DNA from: Flavobacteriaceae bacterium PS02337
GTDB taxonomy: Bacteria; Bacteroidota; Bacteroidia; Flavobacteriales; Flavobacteriaceae
Length of the DNA stretch: 64,000 nucleotides
Assembly (NCBI GenBank): GCA_029959285.1
Contig: JASCOE010000004.1
Span: 1 to 64,000, forward strand
Reading direction: 5' to 3'
A model generated the notes under the pieces. It was not told the origin of the DNA and searched no databases. It worked only from the letters and a program-made list of their open reading frames with translations. The position numbers and the translations under genes were made by a program. The number at the start of each line of letters is the position of its first letter. The first letter of the stretch is position 1. Of the stretch, positions 53,427 through 62,461 are shown piece by piece.

Positions 53427-54662
53427 ATGAAAAATAAAATTGTTTTATGGAGCTGCTTCATTTTAATGTCGTTGACTTCGTTTTCTCAAAGTATTTCCAG
53501 TTCACCTTATTCTCTATATGGTGTTGGAAGTTTGTACGATTCAGATTTTGGTTATTTGCCTTCTGTTGGTTCTGCTGGAATTGCCTTGCCTTCAGACAGT
53601 TTTATTAATAATTTAAATCCGGCGTCGTTGGGTTTTATGTACCAAAATCATTTTCTTTTTGATATTGGAGGTAAAGCCATTGCAACAACTTATCAAAGTA
53701 GTACGCGTTCAGAAAAACGAAATAACTTTCAATTTTCGCATATTGCTTTTGCTTTTCCTGTAACTAAAAATTCTGGATTTGCCTTTTCGCTTCGACCATA
53801 TTCGAGCTCGGTATTTAAAATTTCAAATTTGAAATTACCAATTGCAGACAGTCAAGAATTTTATTATGTTAGTGCAGAAGGTTCGGGAGGATTGAATAAT
53901 TTGGATTTTTCATACGGGTATAAATTCGGAAAAAAATTGACATTAGGAGCAACTGCAACTGTACTTTTTGGAAACACAGTCGATCAACGCGCTTTTTTAA
54001 TTTCAAACTCAATTACAACAGTAAACAAAAAAACAAATTATAGCGGAGTTCGTGCAACATTTGGTGCACAGTTTAAAATAGATTCAACTTTTACTATCGG
54101 AACAACTTTTAAAGTTCCGACACAAGTAAAAGCGACAAAAGTACAATCAGTAACCAGTATTGCAGATGAGGTAGAATCCACTATACAATCTGAACAAGGT
54201 TCTGATACAGACGATTATTACATGCCTTTAGAAATAGGTTTTGGAATTAGTAAAAGGTTTAAAAATAATTTGAATGCTACTTTAGATTATGAAAAAAGCT
54301 TTTGGGGCGATACCAAACAATCTGATTTGTATGGAAATTTCGTAAATCAAGACCGTTTTGCACTTGGATTCACTTATAGTACAAAAAAGAATGTCCGAAA
54401 ATATTGGGATAGAGTAGGATATGCGGCCGGTATAAGTTACGATACCGGTTACTTAGAAGTTGATAAAGAGCGTGTCAATAATGCATCTTTTTCAATCGGT
54501 TTAAATCTGCCAATTGAAAACACATTTTCTTCTTTAAATGTTTCCTATTCGTATGGACAAAAAGGAAGAATTGCTAACGATTTAATAAAAGAAAACTATC
54601 ATAAAATATCACTCAATTTGTCTTTAGACGGAATTTGGTTCGTCAAGCGAAAAATTGAATAA
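53427..54662 (+). CDS. Outer-membrane beta-barrel protein partnered with DUF4270
   Basis: 411 residues. Signal peptide (about 1-20, ending TSFSQ). N-terminal segment SPYSLYGVGSLYDSDFGYLPSVGSAGIALPSDSFINNLNPASLGF resembles the plug end of FadL/OmpP1-like barrels, followed by barrel strands to the end (ISLNLSLDGIWFVKRKIE). It starts immediately after the DUF4270 stop. It may transport a hydrophobic molecule or act as the anchor for DUF4270; substrate unknown. Confidence 0.8.
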   Translation: MKNKIVLWSCFILMSLTSFSQSISSSPYSLYGVGSLYDSDFGYLPSVGSAGIALPSDSFINNLNPASLGFMYQNHFLFDIGGKAIATTYQSSTRSEKRNNFQFSHIAFAFPVTKNSGFAFSLRPYSSSVFKISNLKLPIADSQEFYYVSAEGSGGLNNLDFSYGYKFGKKLTLGATATVLFGNTVDQRAFLISNSITTVNKKTNYSGVRATFGAQFKIDSTFTIGTTFKVPTQVKATKVQSVTSIADEVESTIQSEQGSDTDDYYMPLEIGFGISKRFKNNLNATLDYEKSFWGDTKQSDLYGNFVNQDRFALGFTYSTKKNVRKYWDRVGYAAGISYDTGYLEVDKERVNNASFSIGLNLPIENTFSSLNVSYSYGQKGRIANDLIKENYHKISLNLSLDGIWFVKRKIE

Positions 54663-54667
54663 TGGCT

Positions 54668-55444
54668 TTAAAAATCTTTTTTGATTACCGGATATTTATA
54701 TTCTAAAATCGATTCTAAAACCGCGGGATTAGAATTGACATAAAAAACGGGATCATTCTCTAAACTATCTGAAAACCCAACTTTATCTCGAAGTAAATTT
54801 TTAGTTTGTCTCGCAACAGCTTCTCCTGAATCTATTATTTTAATATGATCTGGGAGAATTTTTTTTATCTGTGGAATCAAATACGGATAATGGCTACATC
54901 CTAAAACAAGATAATCGATATTAGCATCGATCATGGGTTGTAAATAAGACTCTAATAATTGTGTCATTTCTGGAGAATACAGATTTCCATCTTCAATAAG
55001 TTGCACAAGTCCATGTCCAACTTGTTCAATAATTGTAGTATTGTGGAACATTTCCGCAGTTTTATTAAATAATTCGCTATTCAAAGTTCCTTTTGTAGCT
55101 AGGATTCCAATTACTTGTGTTTGAGAATTATTTGCAGCAGGCTTTATAGCAGGTTCAATTCCAACAAACGGAATATCATAATCTGCACGAAGTTCAAATA
55201 TTGCATTTGTTGTAGCGGTATTGCAAGCTACAACAATAAGTTTGCAATTATTGTCAAGTAAAAATTCTACATTTTTTTTACTCAACGCAACAATCTCATC
55301 TTTGCTTTTTTGACCATAAGGAGCATTTTTACTGTCGGCCAGATAAATGGTTTTTTCGTTTGGAAGTAAGTCATGAATGGCACTCCAAATCGAAGTTCCG
55401 CCAATACCAGAATCAAAAACGCCTATAGGATTATTGTTTGTCAT
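54668..55444 (-). CDS. murI: Glutamate racemase
   Basis: 258 residues. Motifs DSGIGG (11-16, with the catalytic-site Asp 11), VVACNTATT with C74 and LGCSHYPYL with C183 and H185 are all present. It interconverts L- and D-glutamate for peptidoglycan synthesis in the cytosol. Convergent with the DUF4270 operon, 5 bp apart, with no recognisable terminator between. A possible -7 element (minus strand TAATTTTG, 55456-55449) lies only 4 bases before the ATG, so a near-leaderless transcript is possible. Confidence 0.96.
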   Translation of the reverse strand: MTNNNPIGVFDSGIGGTSIWSAIHDLLPNEKTIYLADSKNAPYGQKSKDEIVALSKKNVEFLLDNNCKLIVVACNTATTNAIFELRADYDIPFVGIEPAIKPAANNSQTQVIGILATKGTLNSELFNKTAEMFHNTTIIEQVGHGLVQLIEDGNLYSPEMTQLLESYLQPMIDANIDYLVLGCSHYPYLIPQIKKILPDHIKIIDSGEAVARQTKNLLRDKVGFSDSLENDPVFYVNSNPAVLESILEYKYPVIKKDF

Positions 55445-55536
55445 AAAGCAAAATTACTATTTTTTTAGATGAAATTTTATACTCTAAGTTAATTCAATTC
55501 TTGAAATTATTCTAAATATTAATTTTAATTTTTTGT

Positions 55537-55573
55537 AAAAAAAAACTGCTCAAATTGTACAATTGAGCAGTTT
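55537..55573 (-). terminator. Terminator of the porG-uppS-bamA-ompH-skp operon
   Basis: AAACTGCTCAA (55543-55553) and TTGAGCAGTTT (55563-55573) are perfect reverse complements. On the minus strand a T-run continues to 55537. Confidence 0.9.
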
Positions 55574-55593
55574 AATTATAAGGATTTTATTTC

Positions 55594-56097
55594 TTAGAAT
55601 CCTAAATCTTTTTTAACATCAGCAGTAATGTTTGGTCCATCAGCTAACAATAAAGTAGAACCATCTAAAACGTATTGGAAACCTTTAGCTTTTCCAACTT
55701 TTTGGATAGAAGCTCTTACTTTTTCCATTAATGGTTTAACGATATCAGTTTCTTTTTGTTGTAGTTCTTTTTGTGCATTGTCTCTGTAATCAACAATTCT
55801 TTTTTGCATATCTTGAACTTCTTTAGAACGCTCAGTATTAACAGCATCTGTTACTGTAGTAGATTCTTGCTCATACTTTTTGATTTTTACTTGATATTCA
55901 TCAACCATCTTTTTGTATTCAGCATCATATGTTCCACTTAATTTTTGCAGTTGATTTTGAGCATCTAGCATAGCAGGCATTTTCGACATGATCTCGCTTA
56001 CATCAACATGAGCTACCTTCGCTTGCGCGTTCATTGTGTTACTTGCTCCTAAAATAAGAATTGCAGCAATTAGTAAAGTTTTGATTTGTTTCATCAT
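55594..56097 (-). CDS. skp: OmpH/Skp family periplasmic chaperone
   Basis: 167 residues. Signal peptide (about 1-25, ending MNAQA), the strand KVAHVDVSEIMSKMPAMLDAQ, a long coiled-coil arm (about 40-115) and the closing domain GKAKGFQYVLDGSTLLLADG. Skp trimers hold unfolded outer-membrane proteins on their way to BamA. Next to a longer paralogue and bamA, as in other Bacteroidota. The gene is last in the operon and is followed by a terminator. Confidence 0.92.
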   Translation of the reverse strand: MMKQIKTLLIAAILILGASNTMNAQAKVAHVDVSEIMSKMPAMLDAQNQLQKLSGTYDAEYKKMVDEYQVKIKKYEQESTTVTDAVNTERSKEVQDMQKRIVDYRDNAQKELQQKETDIVKPLMEKVRASIQKVGKAKGFQYVLDGSTLLLADGPNITADVKKDLGF

Positions 56098-56112
56098 TTT
56101 TAAAAATATTAA

Positions 56113-57156
56113 TTAATTATTGGTCGTATTTGTTTTTTGTGTTTCGGCTTCTTTTGCTTTTTTAGCCGCTTCTCTTTCTTCTAAAATTTTCTTTCTTTTC
56201 TCTTCCAACTCTTTTTTACGCTGTTCGTAAAGCATCTGTCTTTCTTCTGCTTTAGTCATTGTTGGTTCAGCGGTTGGTGCTTGTTCAGTACCATTTGTGC
56301 TAGGTGCGGCTGATGTAGCGGCAGGTTTAGCAGTTGTGCTTGTTTTTGCAGCATCTGTTGCTGGCGTCTCTGTTGTTTTAGCTGTTCCAGAAACCGTGCC
56401 ATTTTTTTTAGCTTCTCTTTCAGCTGCTATTGCATTTCTTCTGTCTTCGTATTCTTTCTTTTTAGCTTCTTGCTCTAACTTTCTATCCTGAATTAATTTC
56501 TCTCTAGCCGCTTTTTTCTCATCAAGTGCTTTTTGACGGTCTGCCATTGCTGGATTTTCATCAATTGCATTTTCAAGATTTTCTTTAGCTTCCTGATCTT
56601 TCAATTGTTTTTTAGTCAGTTGTTCACGTTTTTCTGAACGATTTAAAACGCGTAAAACCTGATCGCTAATGTCAAATCTTTTATTGCTGAAAAGCATTGT
56701 CAAATCTGATGATTTATCAAAGATAAAATCATAGTTTTTTGCTTCTGCAATATCTTGAACAGCAGTAAAAACCTGATCTTGAATTGGCTTTGCTAAAGCT
56801 GCTTTTTGTCTCATTAAATTACCATCAGCTCCAAATTGTTTCTGCTGATAATCCATCATTTCCTGTTCTTGAAACTTGATTTCAGTTTCTCTCTCTTCTA
56901 TTAATTCTTTGGTAAGTAAAGCTTTTTCAGTCTTTAAACTTTCCTTTAATGTATTTATATTTAATTTTTTGGCTTCAACTTCCTGTTTCCACTTTTGAGC
57001 TTTTAACTCTAATTGTGATTTAGCTTCTTTATAATCGGAAACATTTTCTAAAATATATTCCATGTCGATGTAGCCAATTCTAGTCGTCTTACCTTGTGCC
57101 TGACTTGTATTTGCTACAATCAAGGCTAAAAATATAAATAAAAATTGTTTTCTCAT
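56113..57156 (-). CDS. Long OmpH/Skp family protein with charged C-terminal tail
   Basis: 347 residues, twice the normal length. Residues about 20-175 are a complete OmpH domain (TRIGYIDMEYILENVSDYKEAK; NYDFIFDKSSDLTMLFSNK). Beyond this lies a Lys/Glu/Arg-rich helix (about 180-250), a Thr/Ala/Pro-rich low-complexity linker (about 253-300) and a second charged helix (about 305-345). The OmpH part suggests a chaperone for outer-membrane proteins; the tail is unusual and may bind partners or peptidoglycan. In an operon between bamA and skp. Confidence 0.88.
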   Translation of the reverse strand: MRKQFLFIFLALIVANTSQAQGKTTRIGYIDMEYILENVSDYKEAKSQLELKAQKWKQEVEAKKLNINTLKESLKTEKALLTKELIEERETEIKFQEQEMMDYQQKQFGADGNLMRQKAALAKPIQDQVFTAVQDIAEAKNYDFIFDKSSDLTMLFSNKRFDISDQVLRVLNRSEKREQLTKKQLKDQEAKENLENAIDENPAMADRQKALDEKKAAREKLIQDRKLEQEAKKKEYEDRRNAIAAEREAKKNGTVSGTAKTTETPATDAAKTSTTAKPAATSAAPSTNGTEQAPTAEPTMTKAEERQMLYEQRKKELEEKRKKILEEREAAKKAKEAETQKTNTTNN

Positions 57157-57198
57157 AACATAACTTTATTTGATGATTTTTAACCAAACGTAATTTCT

Positions 57199-59871
57199 TT
57201 AAAATTGTTGTCCAATAATAAAGTGTGTTTCCCAACCATTAGCTTTTGTTTGTCCAGGAAGAGCATCAAATCCGTAACCAAAGTCAATTCCTAATAATCC
57301 AAATGCAGGCATGAATACACGTAAACCAGCACCAGCAGAACGATTTAAATCGAATGGGTTATAATCTTTAAATGTTGGATATGATGAACCTGCCTCTAAG
57401 AACGTTAAAGCATAAATAGAAGCTGAAGCTTTTAATGTTATTGGATAACGTAATTCCATAGAGAATTTGTTATAAATAGTTGCTCCAATCGCATCTCCAT
57501 TTGCATTTACTGGAGTTAAAGAGTTGTTTGGATAACCTCTCAACTGAATAGTTTCTCTACCATCCATAGAGTAGTTTGCCATACCATCTCCTCCTAAATA
57601 AAAACGCTCAAAAGGAATTACACCTCTTTCTTGATTGTAAGCTCCTAAGAAACCAAATTCTGTTAGAGTTCTCAATACCAATTTACCATATACTTTAGTG
57701 TACCAATCTCCTTTAAATTTAACTTTATAGTACTCTAACCAATTATATTTCTTCTGATCGACTTTTGCAACATCTGTATCTGCACTTGCATAATCAGATC
57801 CAACACTTACTGTTCCAGAAGCTCCGTTTATAACTTCCGTTTTAACATAATCTCCTTTGTTGAGCGGTTTTCCGTCTGCACCACTAGTCGATTCTCCTGT
57901 ATATTGTTGTTTGTATTCTTTTTGATTTTGTAAATCACCGTAATCAACTCCATTAAATAATGAATACGGAGGTGTCACTTTAGCAGAAATACTAAACTCT
58001 GAACCATACATCGGGAATATCGGGTTTGTTCCTTTATTACTTCTTGAAAGTCCAATTGTATAGGCTAAGTTTCTAGATGCACCATTACCAAATGTAAATA
58101 AACCTGTATTATAATTATTCAAATCATAATGCTGATAACTTACAGATTGTGATAATACAAAGTAATCATCTGGAACAGTTAACCTTTTTGCTAAACCAAC
58201 TTGTAGTGTAAAAATATTAAAACTTTTGCTTTTATCAACAGTTCTGGTGATGTAATTGTTAAGAAATTGCTTACTGTATGAAATAGATGAACTAAATTGT
58301 ACAGGTTTTTTTCCACCAAACCAAGGCTCTGAGAATGATACACTATAGGTTTGAAAATAAGTACTTCCTTGCAAACGAAGTGCTACTTTTTGTCCGTCTC
58401 CCATTGGTAAAGGCTTGTAAGCTTCTTTATCAAATAATTTTCTTGCAGAGAAGTTGTTGAATGAAAGTCCCAATGTTCCGATGAAACCTCCACCACCGTA
58501 ACCTCCTTGAAGTTCGACTTGACTTGATCCTTTTTCTACAACATTATATTCAATGTCAACAGTTCCAGCTGCAGCATCTACGTTTTTAAATTTTGGGTCG
58601 ATTGCCTCAGGATCAAAGAAACCTAATTGTCCAATCTCACGAATGGTTCTTACTAATTGTTCTTTACTGTATTTTTCACCTGGTTTTGTTCTTAACTCAC
58701 GGTAAATTACGTGGTCATTTGTTTTGTCATTTCCAACAACTGTAATTTTGTTGAAATAAGCAATAGGACCTTCTGTAACTCTAATCTCAAAATCAATTGT
58801 ATCATTAACCGTTTTTACCTCTACAGCATTAATATTTGAGAATAAATAACCATTGTTTTGGTATAAATTCGTAATGTCTTCTGCGTCAGGTTTTGATTTA
58901 TCTGCAATTCTTTTTTCTAATAAAACTCCGTTATAAGTTTCACCTTTTTTGATACCTAAATAACGGTTTAAAAGTTGATCTGAATAAACTGTATTTCCTA
59001 AGAATTTAATATTTCCGAAGTAGTATTTGTTTCCTTCTTCAACATTAATTTTAATAGCAAGAGTATTCTTTTGTTTGTTGTATTTTACTGAATCGTAGAT
59101 AATACGTGCATCACGATATCCTTTTTCTTTGTATGCAGCAATTACTTTTTCTAAGTCGGTTTTGTATTTTTCTGGAATAAATTTAGATGCTTTGAAAACA
59201 CGAATAAAGTTTTTCTGCTTGGTGTCTTTCATCGCGCCACGCAATTGGCTTGATGTAAGTTGTTTATTTCCAATGAAATCAATGCTGCTGATTTTCACTT
59301 TATCTCCTTTGTCTATTCTGACAAGCATATTTACTTGATGCCCGTTGATAGTGTCGGGAGTATTAGTTATGGTAACTTTTGTGTTATAAAAACCTTCTTT
59401 TTTGTATTTATTTTCAATGTAGTTTTTTGTCGTAGTGATTAAGTTTTCGTTGACAATTTTGTTTTTTGTTAAGTTGTTATCCTTAATTAAGCCTTCAACT
59501 TTGCTTTTCTTAATTCCAACAAATTTAACTTCATTTAATTTAGGAAGTTCAACTATATCTAAGTCTAAATAGATACTGTCATTTTCTACCTTATTAACGT
59601 AAAAAGAGATTTCGTCAAAAAGTCCTAGTTTACCTAATTTTTTGATTGCGCTACTAATTTCCTCTCCCGGAACAGTGATTTCCTGACCTTTTTGAAGACC
59701 AGAAAAGGTAACAACAGTTTGCTCGTTGAAACTAATTTTTCCAACCACAGAAACTTTTGCCAAAATGTATTTTTTTCCTTGATCGAAAGGAACTCTGTCT
59801 TGTGCTTTAATTTGTGAAAAACTACCCAAAAGTAAAAGGGTAAGGACTATTTGTATTTTTTTTTGCAACAC
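57199..59871 (-). CDS. bamA: Outer-membrane protein assembly factor BamA
   Basis: 890 residues from GTG 59871, or one fewer from TTG 59868. The frame is open further upstream, but that would lie inside uppS and precede the signal peptide (QKKIQIVLTLLLLGSFSQIKAQ). Five POTRA domains (about 30-430), then the Omp85 barrel with GGYGGGGFIGTLGLSFNNFSARKLF, the conserved FYLGGDGMANYSMDGRETIQLRGYPN (VRGF-like loop) and a C-terminal Phe. BamA folds and inserts outer-membrane barrels, including SprA and PorG. It overlaps uppS by a stop/start region of about 10 bases on the same strand. Confidence 0.95.
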   Translation of the reverse strand: MLQKKIQIVLTLLLLGSFSQIKAQDRVPFDQGKKYILAKVSVVGKISFNEQTVVTFSGLQKGQEITVPGEEISSAIKKLGKLGLFDEISFYVNKVENDSIYLDLDIVELPKLNEVKFVGIKKSKVEGLIKDNNLTKNKIVNENLITTTKNYIENKYKKEGFYNTKVTITNTPDTINGHQVNMLVRIDKGDKVKISSIDFIGNKQLTSSQLRGAMKDTKQKNFIRVFKASKFIPEKYKTDLEKVIAAYKEKGYRDARIIYDSVKYNKQKNTLAIKINVEEGNKYYFGNIKFLGNTVYSDQLLNRYLGIKKGETYNGVLLEKRIADKSKPDAEDITNLYQNNGYLFSNINAVEVKTVNDTIDFEIRVTEGPIAYFNKITVVGNDKTNDHVIYRELRTKPGEKYSKEQLVRTIREIGQLGFFDPEAIDPKFKNVDAAAGTVDIEYNVVEKGSSQVELQGGYGGGGFIGTLGLSFNNFSARKLFDKEAYKPLPMGDGQKVALRLQGSTYFQTYSVSFSEPWFGGKKPVQFSSSISYSKQFLNNYITRTVDKSKSFNIFTLQVGLAKRLTVPDDYFVLSQSVSYQHYDLNNYNTGLFTFGNGASRNLAYTIGLSRSNKGTNPIFPMYGSEFSISAKVTPPYSLFNGVDYGDLQNQKEYKQQYTGESTSGADGKPLNKGDYVKTEVINGASGTVSVGSDYASADTDVAKVDQKKYNWLEYYKVKFKGDWYTKVYGKLVLRTLTEFGFLGAYNQERGVIPFERFYLGGDGMANYSMDGRETIQLRGYPNNSLTPVNANGDAIGATIYNKFSMELRYPITLKASASIYALTFLEAGSSYPTFKDYNPFDLNRSAGAGLRVFMPAFGLLGIDFGYGFDALPGQTKANGWETHFIIGQQF

Positions 59872-59878
59872 TAAAAAA

Positions 59879-60619
59879 TTATTTAATTTGTTCACTGGTT
59901 TTTCCAAATCTACGTTCTCTTTTTTGATAACTAATAATAGCCTCATATAAATCTTGGTCTTTAAAGTCTGGCCACAAGACATTAGTAAAATACAATTCTG
60001 CGTAAGCGATCTGCCAAAGCAAAAAATTACTTATTCTATGTTCTCCACTGGTTCGTATTAATAAATCTACGTCGGGTAAATTTTGCGTGTAAAGATGCTC
60101 ATTTATAATTGAATCGTCAATAGTGTCTATTGAAATTATATTATTTTTAACTTTATCACTAATTGACTTTACGGCATTTACCAATTCTTCTCTAGATCCA
60201 TAGCTTAAAGCGAGAGTAAGTGTTAAACGAGTGTTATTTTTGGTTTTATCCATAACATCCAAAAGCTCTTTTTGGGCTGTTTTTGGTAATTTGTCAAGAT
60301 TTCCAATAGCATTAAGTCTGATATTGTTTTCTTGAAGGGTAATTAGTTCTTTTTTTAATGAATTAATCAATATTTTCATTAACGCCTGAACTTCTAATTT
60401 TGGTCGATTCCAGTTTTCGGTTGAAAATGCATATAAAGTCAAATACTCAATACCTAGTTTTGCAGAGGTTTTGATTATTTCTTTTACAGATTTTGTTCCA
60501 TTTTCGTGGCCAAACGCACGCAAAAAGCCTTGCTGTTTTGCCCATCGTCCGTTCCCGTCCATAATAATGGCTAGGTGTTTAGGTAAGTTTTTGTGATCTA
60601 TTGATTCTAGTAAATTCAT
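59879..60619 (-). CDS. uppS: Isoprenyl transferase (undecaprenyl diphosphate synthase)
   Basis: 246 residues, standard length. cis-Prenyltransferase motifs: MDGNGRWAKQQG (diphosphate binding), FSTENWNRP, and LLIRTSGEHRISNFLLWQIAYAELYF near the end. It makes the C55 lipid carrier for cell-wall and surface-glycan synthesis. Position between porG and bamA is the same as in Porphyromonas, which supports the naming of both neighbours. Confidence 0.96.
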   Translation of the reverse strand: MNLLESIDHKNLPKHLAIIMDGNGRWAKQQGFLRAFGHENGTKSVKEIIKTSAKLGIEYLTLYAFSTENWNRPKLEVQALMKILINSLKKELITLQENNIRLNAIGNLDKLPKTAQKELLDVMDKTKNNTRLTLTLALSYGSREELVNAVKSISDKVKNNIISIDTIDDSIINEHLYTQNLPDVDLLIRTSGEHRISNFLLWQIAYAELYFTNVLWPDFKDQDLYEAIISYQKRERRFGKTSEQIK

Positions 60620-60622
60620 TTT

Positions 60623-61312
60623 TTATTCTGCGCAATAACAAGGTTTCTTTCCAAAGGTATACGTTAAAGTAAGGCCTGAGAAAACGTACCAGTCATTATT
60701 ATTTAAATTTCCAAATTTTAAAATATTTGTACTTCCCGTATTCGGGTTGCTTCCGTCTATATTGTCTGTAAAAGTGTAACGTGCTCCAACTTCAGCCGCC
60801 AAAATAAGGCGTGGCGTTATATTCGATTTTATACCTAATATAATAGGTATAGCAAAAGAATGTGCGTTTTCAGAATAAATCGTGTTTGGATTAGCTGTAT
60901 ATCGATACAAATTGTCGTAAAGAAAGAAATTTAATCCTGAAAAAACATAAGGAGTTATTTTTTGATGGTAATCGTGCAAGTTGAAATCGAAGAAATTAAA
61001 CTCAAGTCCGGCAGAAAGTTCTTTTACATGGTTTTCAAAACGATATCCTCTTTGGTTTCTTCCTGTTTCATCAGATTTAAAATCATTTCCAAGAACGTTT
61101 GATTGCGTGTAAGAGAATCTCCAAGAATGTCTAGGGCTTCTATTCCATTTGTATAAAACTCCAAAAGCTAGTTTTTCTGGGGCAACATATGTTGTTTTTC
61201 CAACGTCGCCTACAAAGTTACTTCCGCCAAGAAAAACACCTATCTCATTAATTTGAGCGTTAAGTGTAATAAAGGGGAAAAAACATAACAATAAATTAAA
61301 AATTTTCTTCAT
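60623..61312 (-). CDS. porG: PorG-like T9SS outer-membrane protein (DUF6089)
   Basis: 229 residues. Signal peptide (1-19, ending LNAQ), then INEIGVFLGGSNFVGDVGKT and a small outer-membrane barrel, ending GLTLTYTFGKKPCYCAE. In P. gingivalis PorG anchors the PorK/PorN periplasmic ring of T9SS to the outer membrane. The neighbouring order porG-uppS-bamA-ompH-ompH is the one I recall from that genome. The CxC near the end is noteworthy. A complete -33/-7 promoter lies upstream. Confidence 0.85.
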   Translation of the reverse strand: MKKIFNLLLCFFPFITLNAQINEIGVFLGGSNFVGDVGKTTYVAPEKLAFGVLYKWNRSPRHSWRFSYTQSNVLGNDFKSDETGRNQRGYRFENHVKELSAGLEFNFFDFNLHDYHQKITPYVFSGLNFFLYDNLYRYTANPNTIYSENAHSFAIPIILGIKSNITPRLILAAEVGARYTFTDNIDGSNPNTGSTNILKFGNLNNNDWYVFSGLTLTYTFGKKPCYCAE

Positions 61313-61330
61313 TTAATTCAAAATTGCGTG

Positions 61331-61359
61331 CAAATATAATAATTATCAATACGAATCAA
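61331..61359 (-). promoter_or_regulatory. Promoter of the porG-uppS-bamA-ompH-skp operon
   Basis: On the minus strand TTG (61359-61357) and TATATTTG (61338-61331) are 18 bases apart, matching the Bacteroidota consensus, and the -7 box is 18 bases before the porG ATG. The spacer to nadK (61313-61485) holds no other recognised feature. Confidence 0.7.
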
Positions 61360-61485
61360 AGTTCCTTTAGTTAAATGTGCTTTTTTTTCAATTTGTAATA
61401 TGATTTTGAGCCATTTAATGATGATTCACTACATGCAAAACGAGTAAATGTACTATTATCGTATAATGAAGAATAATAAAAGAGT

Positions 61486-62370
61486 TTAATTTCTTTTATC
61501 TTCTCCCCAAAGCAATTTATTTCTTAAAGTTTTCAAGAAAGTTTCACCTGGTATTTCAACCATTTTAATTTGGTAATCTGTTTTTTTGATTTTCAAAATA
61601 GATTCGTTTTTTACAGAAGAAATTCTCGAATCTAAAGAAACCAAATATTGATCTTCTCTTCCTGTAACGCGTAAAGTAATTTCTGTATCGTCAGGAATAA
61701 CAAGTGGTCTGGCAGTTAAATTATGAGGGGCAATTGGTGTAATAACTAAACTTTTGACATCTGGCGTTAAAATTGGTCCACCGCAACTTAATGAATATCC
61801 TGTAGAACCTGTTGGTGTAGAGATGATTAAGCCGTCTGCCCAATAGGAGTTCAAATATTCATTGTTTAAATATGTTTCTACAGTAATCATCGAAGTGGTG
61901 TCTTTTCTGCTCACTGTAACTTCGTTCATGGCAAAATTAAGTTCTTCAAAAGCATCATTTTTAGGATCGGCAGTTAAACCTAATAAAGTTCTTTCTGAAG
62001 TCGTATAATTTTGATCGATCACAAACTGCAGTAAACTTTCAATATTTTCTTTTTGAACTTTTGCAAGAAAACCTAATCTTCCTGCATTTATACCTAATAA
62101 AGGAACGCCCGAATTACGAACAAAAGCCGCCGCTCTCAAAATCGTTCCGTCACCACCAATACTAATCAACATTTCAAAACTATTGTCCAAAGCTGTGTTT
62201 GATGGAAAAGTTTTGTATTCTTTCTTAACAAGCTGTTTTTCATAAAGCATATTAAGAAAGTTTTCTTCAATTACCATTTCAACATTATTGGAATTGAAAA
62301 ACTTGAAAATGTCTTTTATAATTGGTTCAGTACTATTTTGATAATATTGTCCGTAAATGGCTATTTTCAT
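61486..62370 (-). CDS. nadK: NAD kinase
   Basis: 294 residues. The GGDGT nucleotide loop (72-76) with catalytic D74, the substrate-binding NEVTVSRKDTTSM, and TPTGSTGYSLSCGGPIL are all present. It phosphorylates NAD+ to NADP+ with ATP in the cytosol. A 12-bp inverted repeat lies in the 91-bp gap between this gene and the CBS gene upstream. Confidence 0.96.
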   Translation of the reverse strand: MKIAIYGQYYQNSTEPIIKDIFKFFNSNNVEMVIEENFLNMLYEKQLVKKEYKTFPSNTALDNSFEMLISIGGDGTILRAAAFVRNSGVPLLGINAGRLGFLAKVQKENIESLLQFVIDQNYTTSERTLLGLTADPKNDAFEELNFAMNEVTVSRKDTTSMITVETYLNNEYLNSYWADGLIISTPTGSTGYSLSCGGPILTPDVKSLVITPIAPHNLTARPLVIPDDTEITLRVTGREDQYLVSLDSRISSVKNESILKIKKTDYQIKMVEIPGETFLKTLRNKLLWGEDKRN

Positions 62371-62398
62371 CTGATGTTTAATCGATTTTTTGTTTAAC

Positions 62399-62438
62399 TG
62401 TTTAATCGTTAATTTTTTTTAGTCAAAACGATTAAACA
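62399..62438. repeat. Inverted repeat between CBS gene and nadK
   Basis: TGTTTAATCGTT (62399-62410) and AACGATTAAACA (62427-62438) are perfect reverse complements around a 16-base loop. Further TTTAATCG and TTAACCGATT words lie on both sides. No T-run follows, so it is not a standard terminator. Confidence 0.6.
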
Positions 62439-62461
62439 ATTAACCGATTCAACCAACAATA

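Noticed and set aside
59872-59982. Extended N-terminus of bamA
   Set aside because: It lies inside uppS coding sequence and would bury the signal peptide; GTG 59871 or TTG 59868 gives a normal leader.
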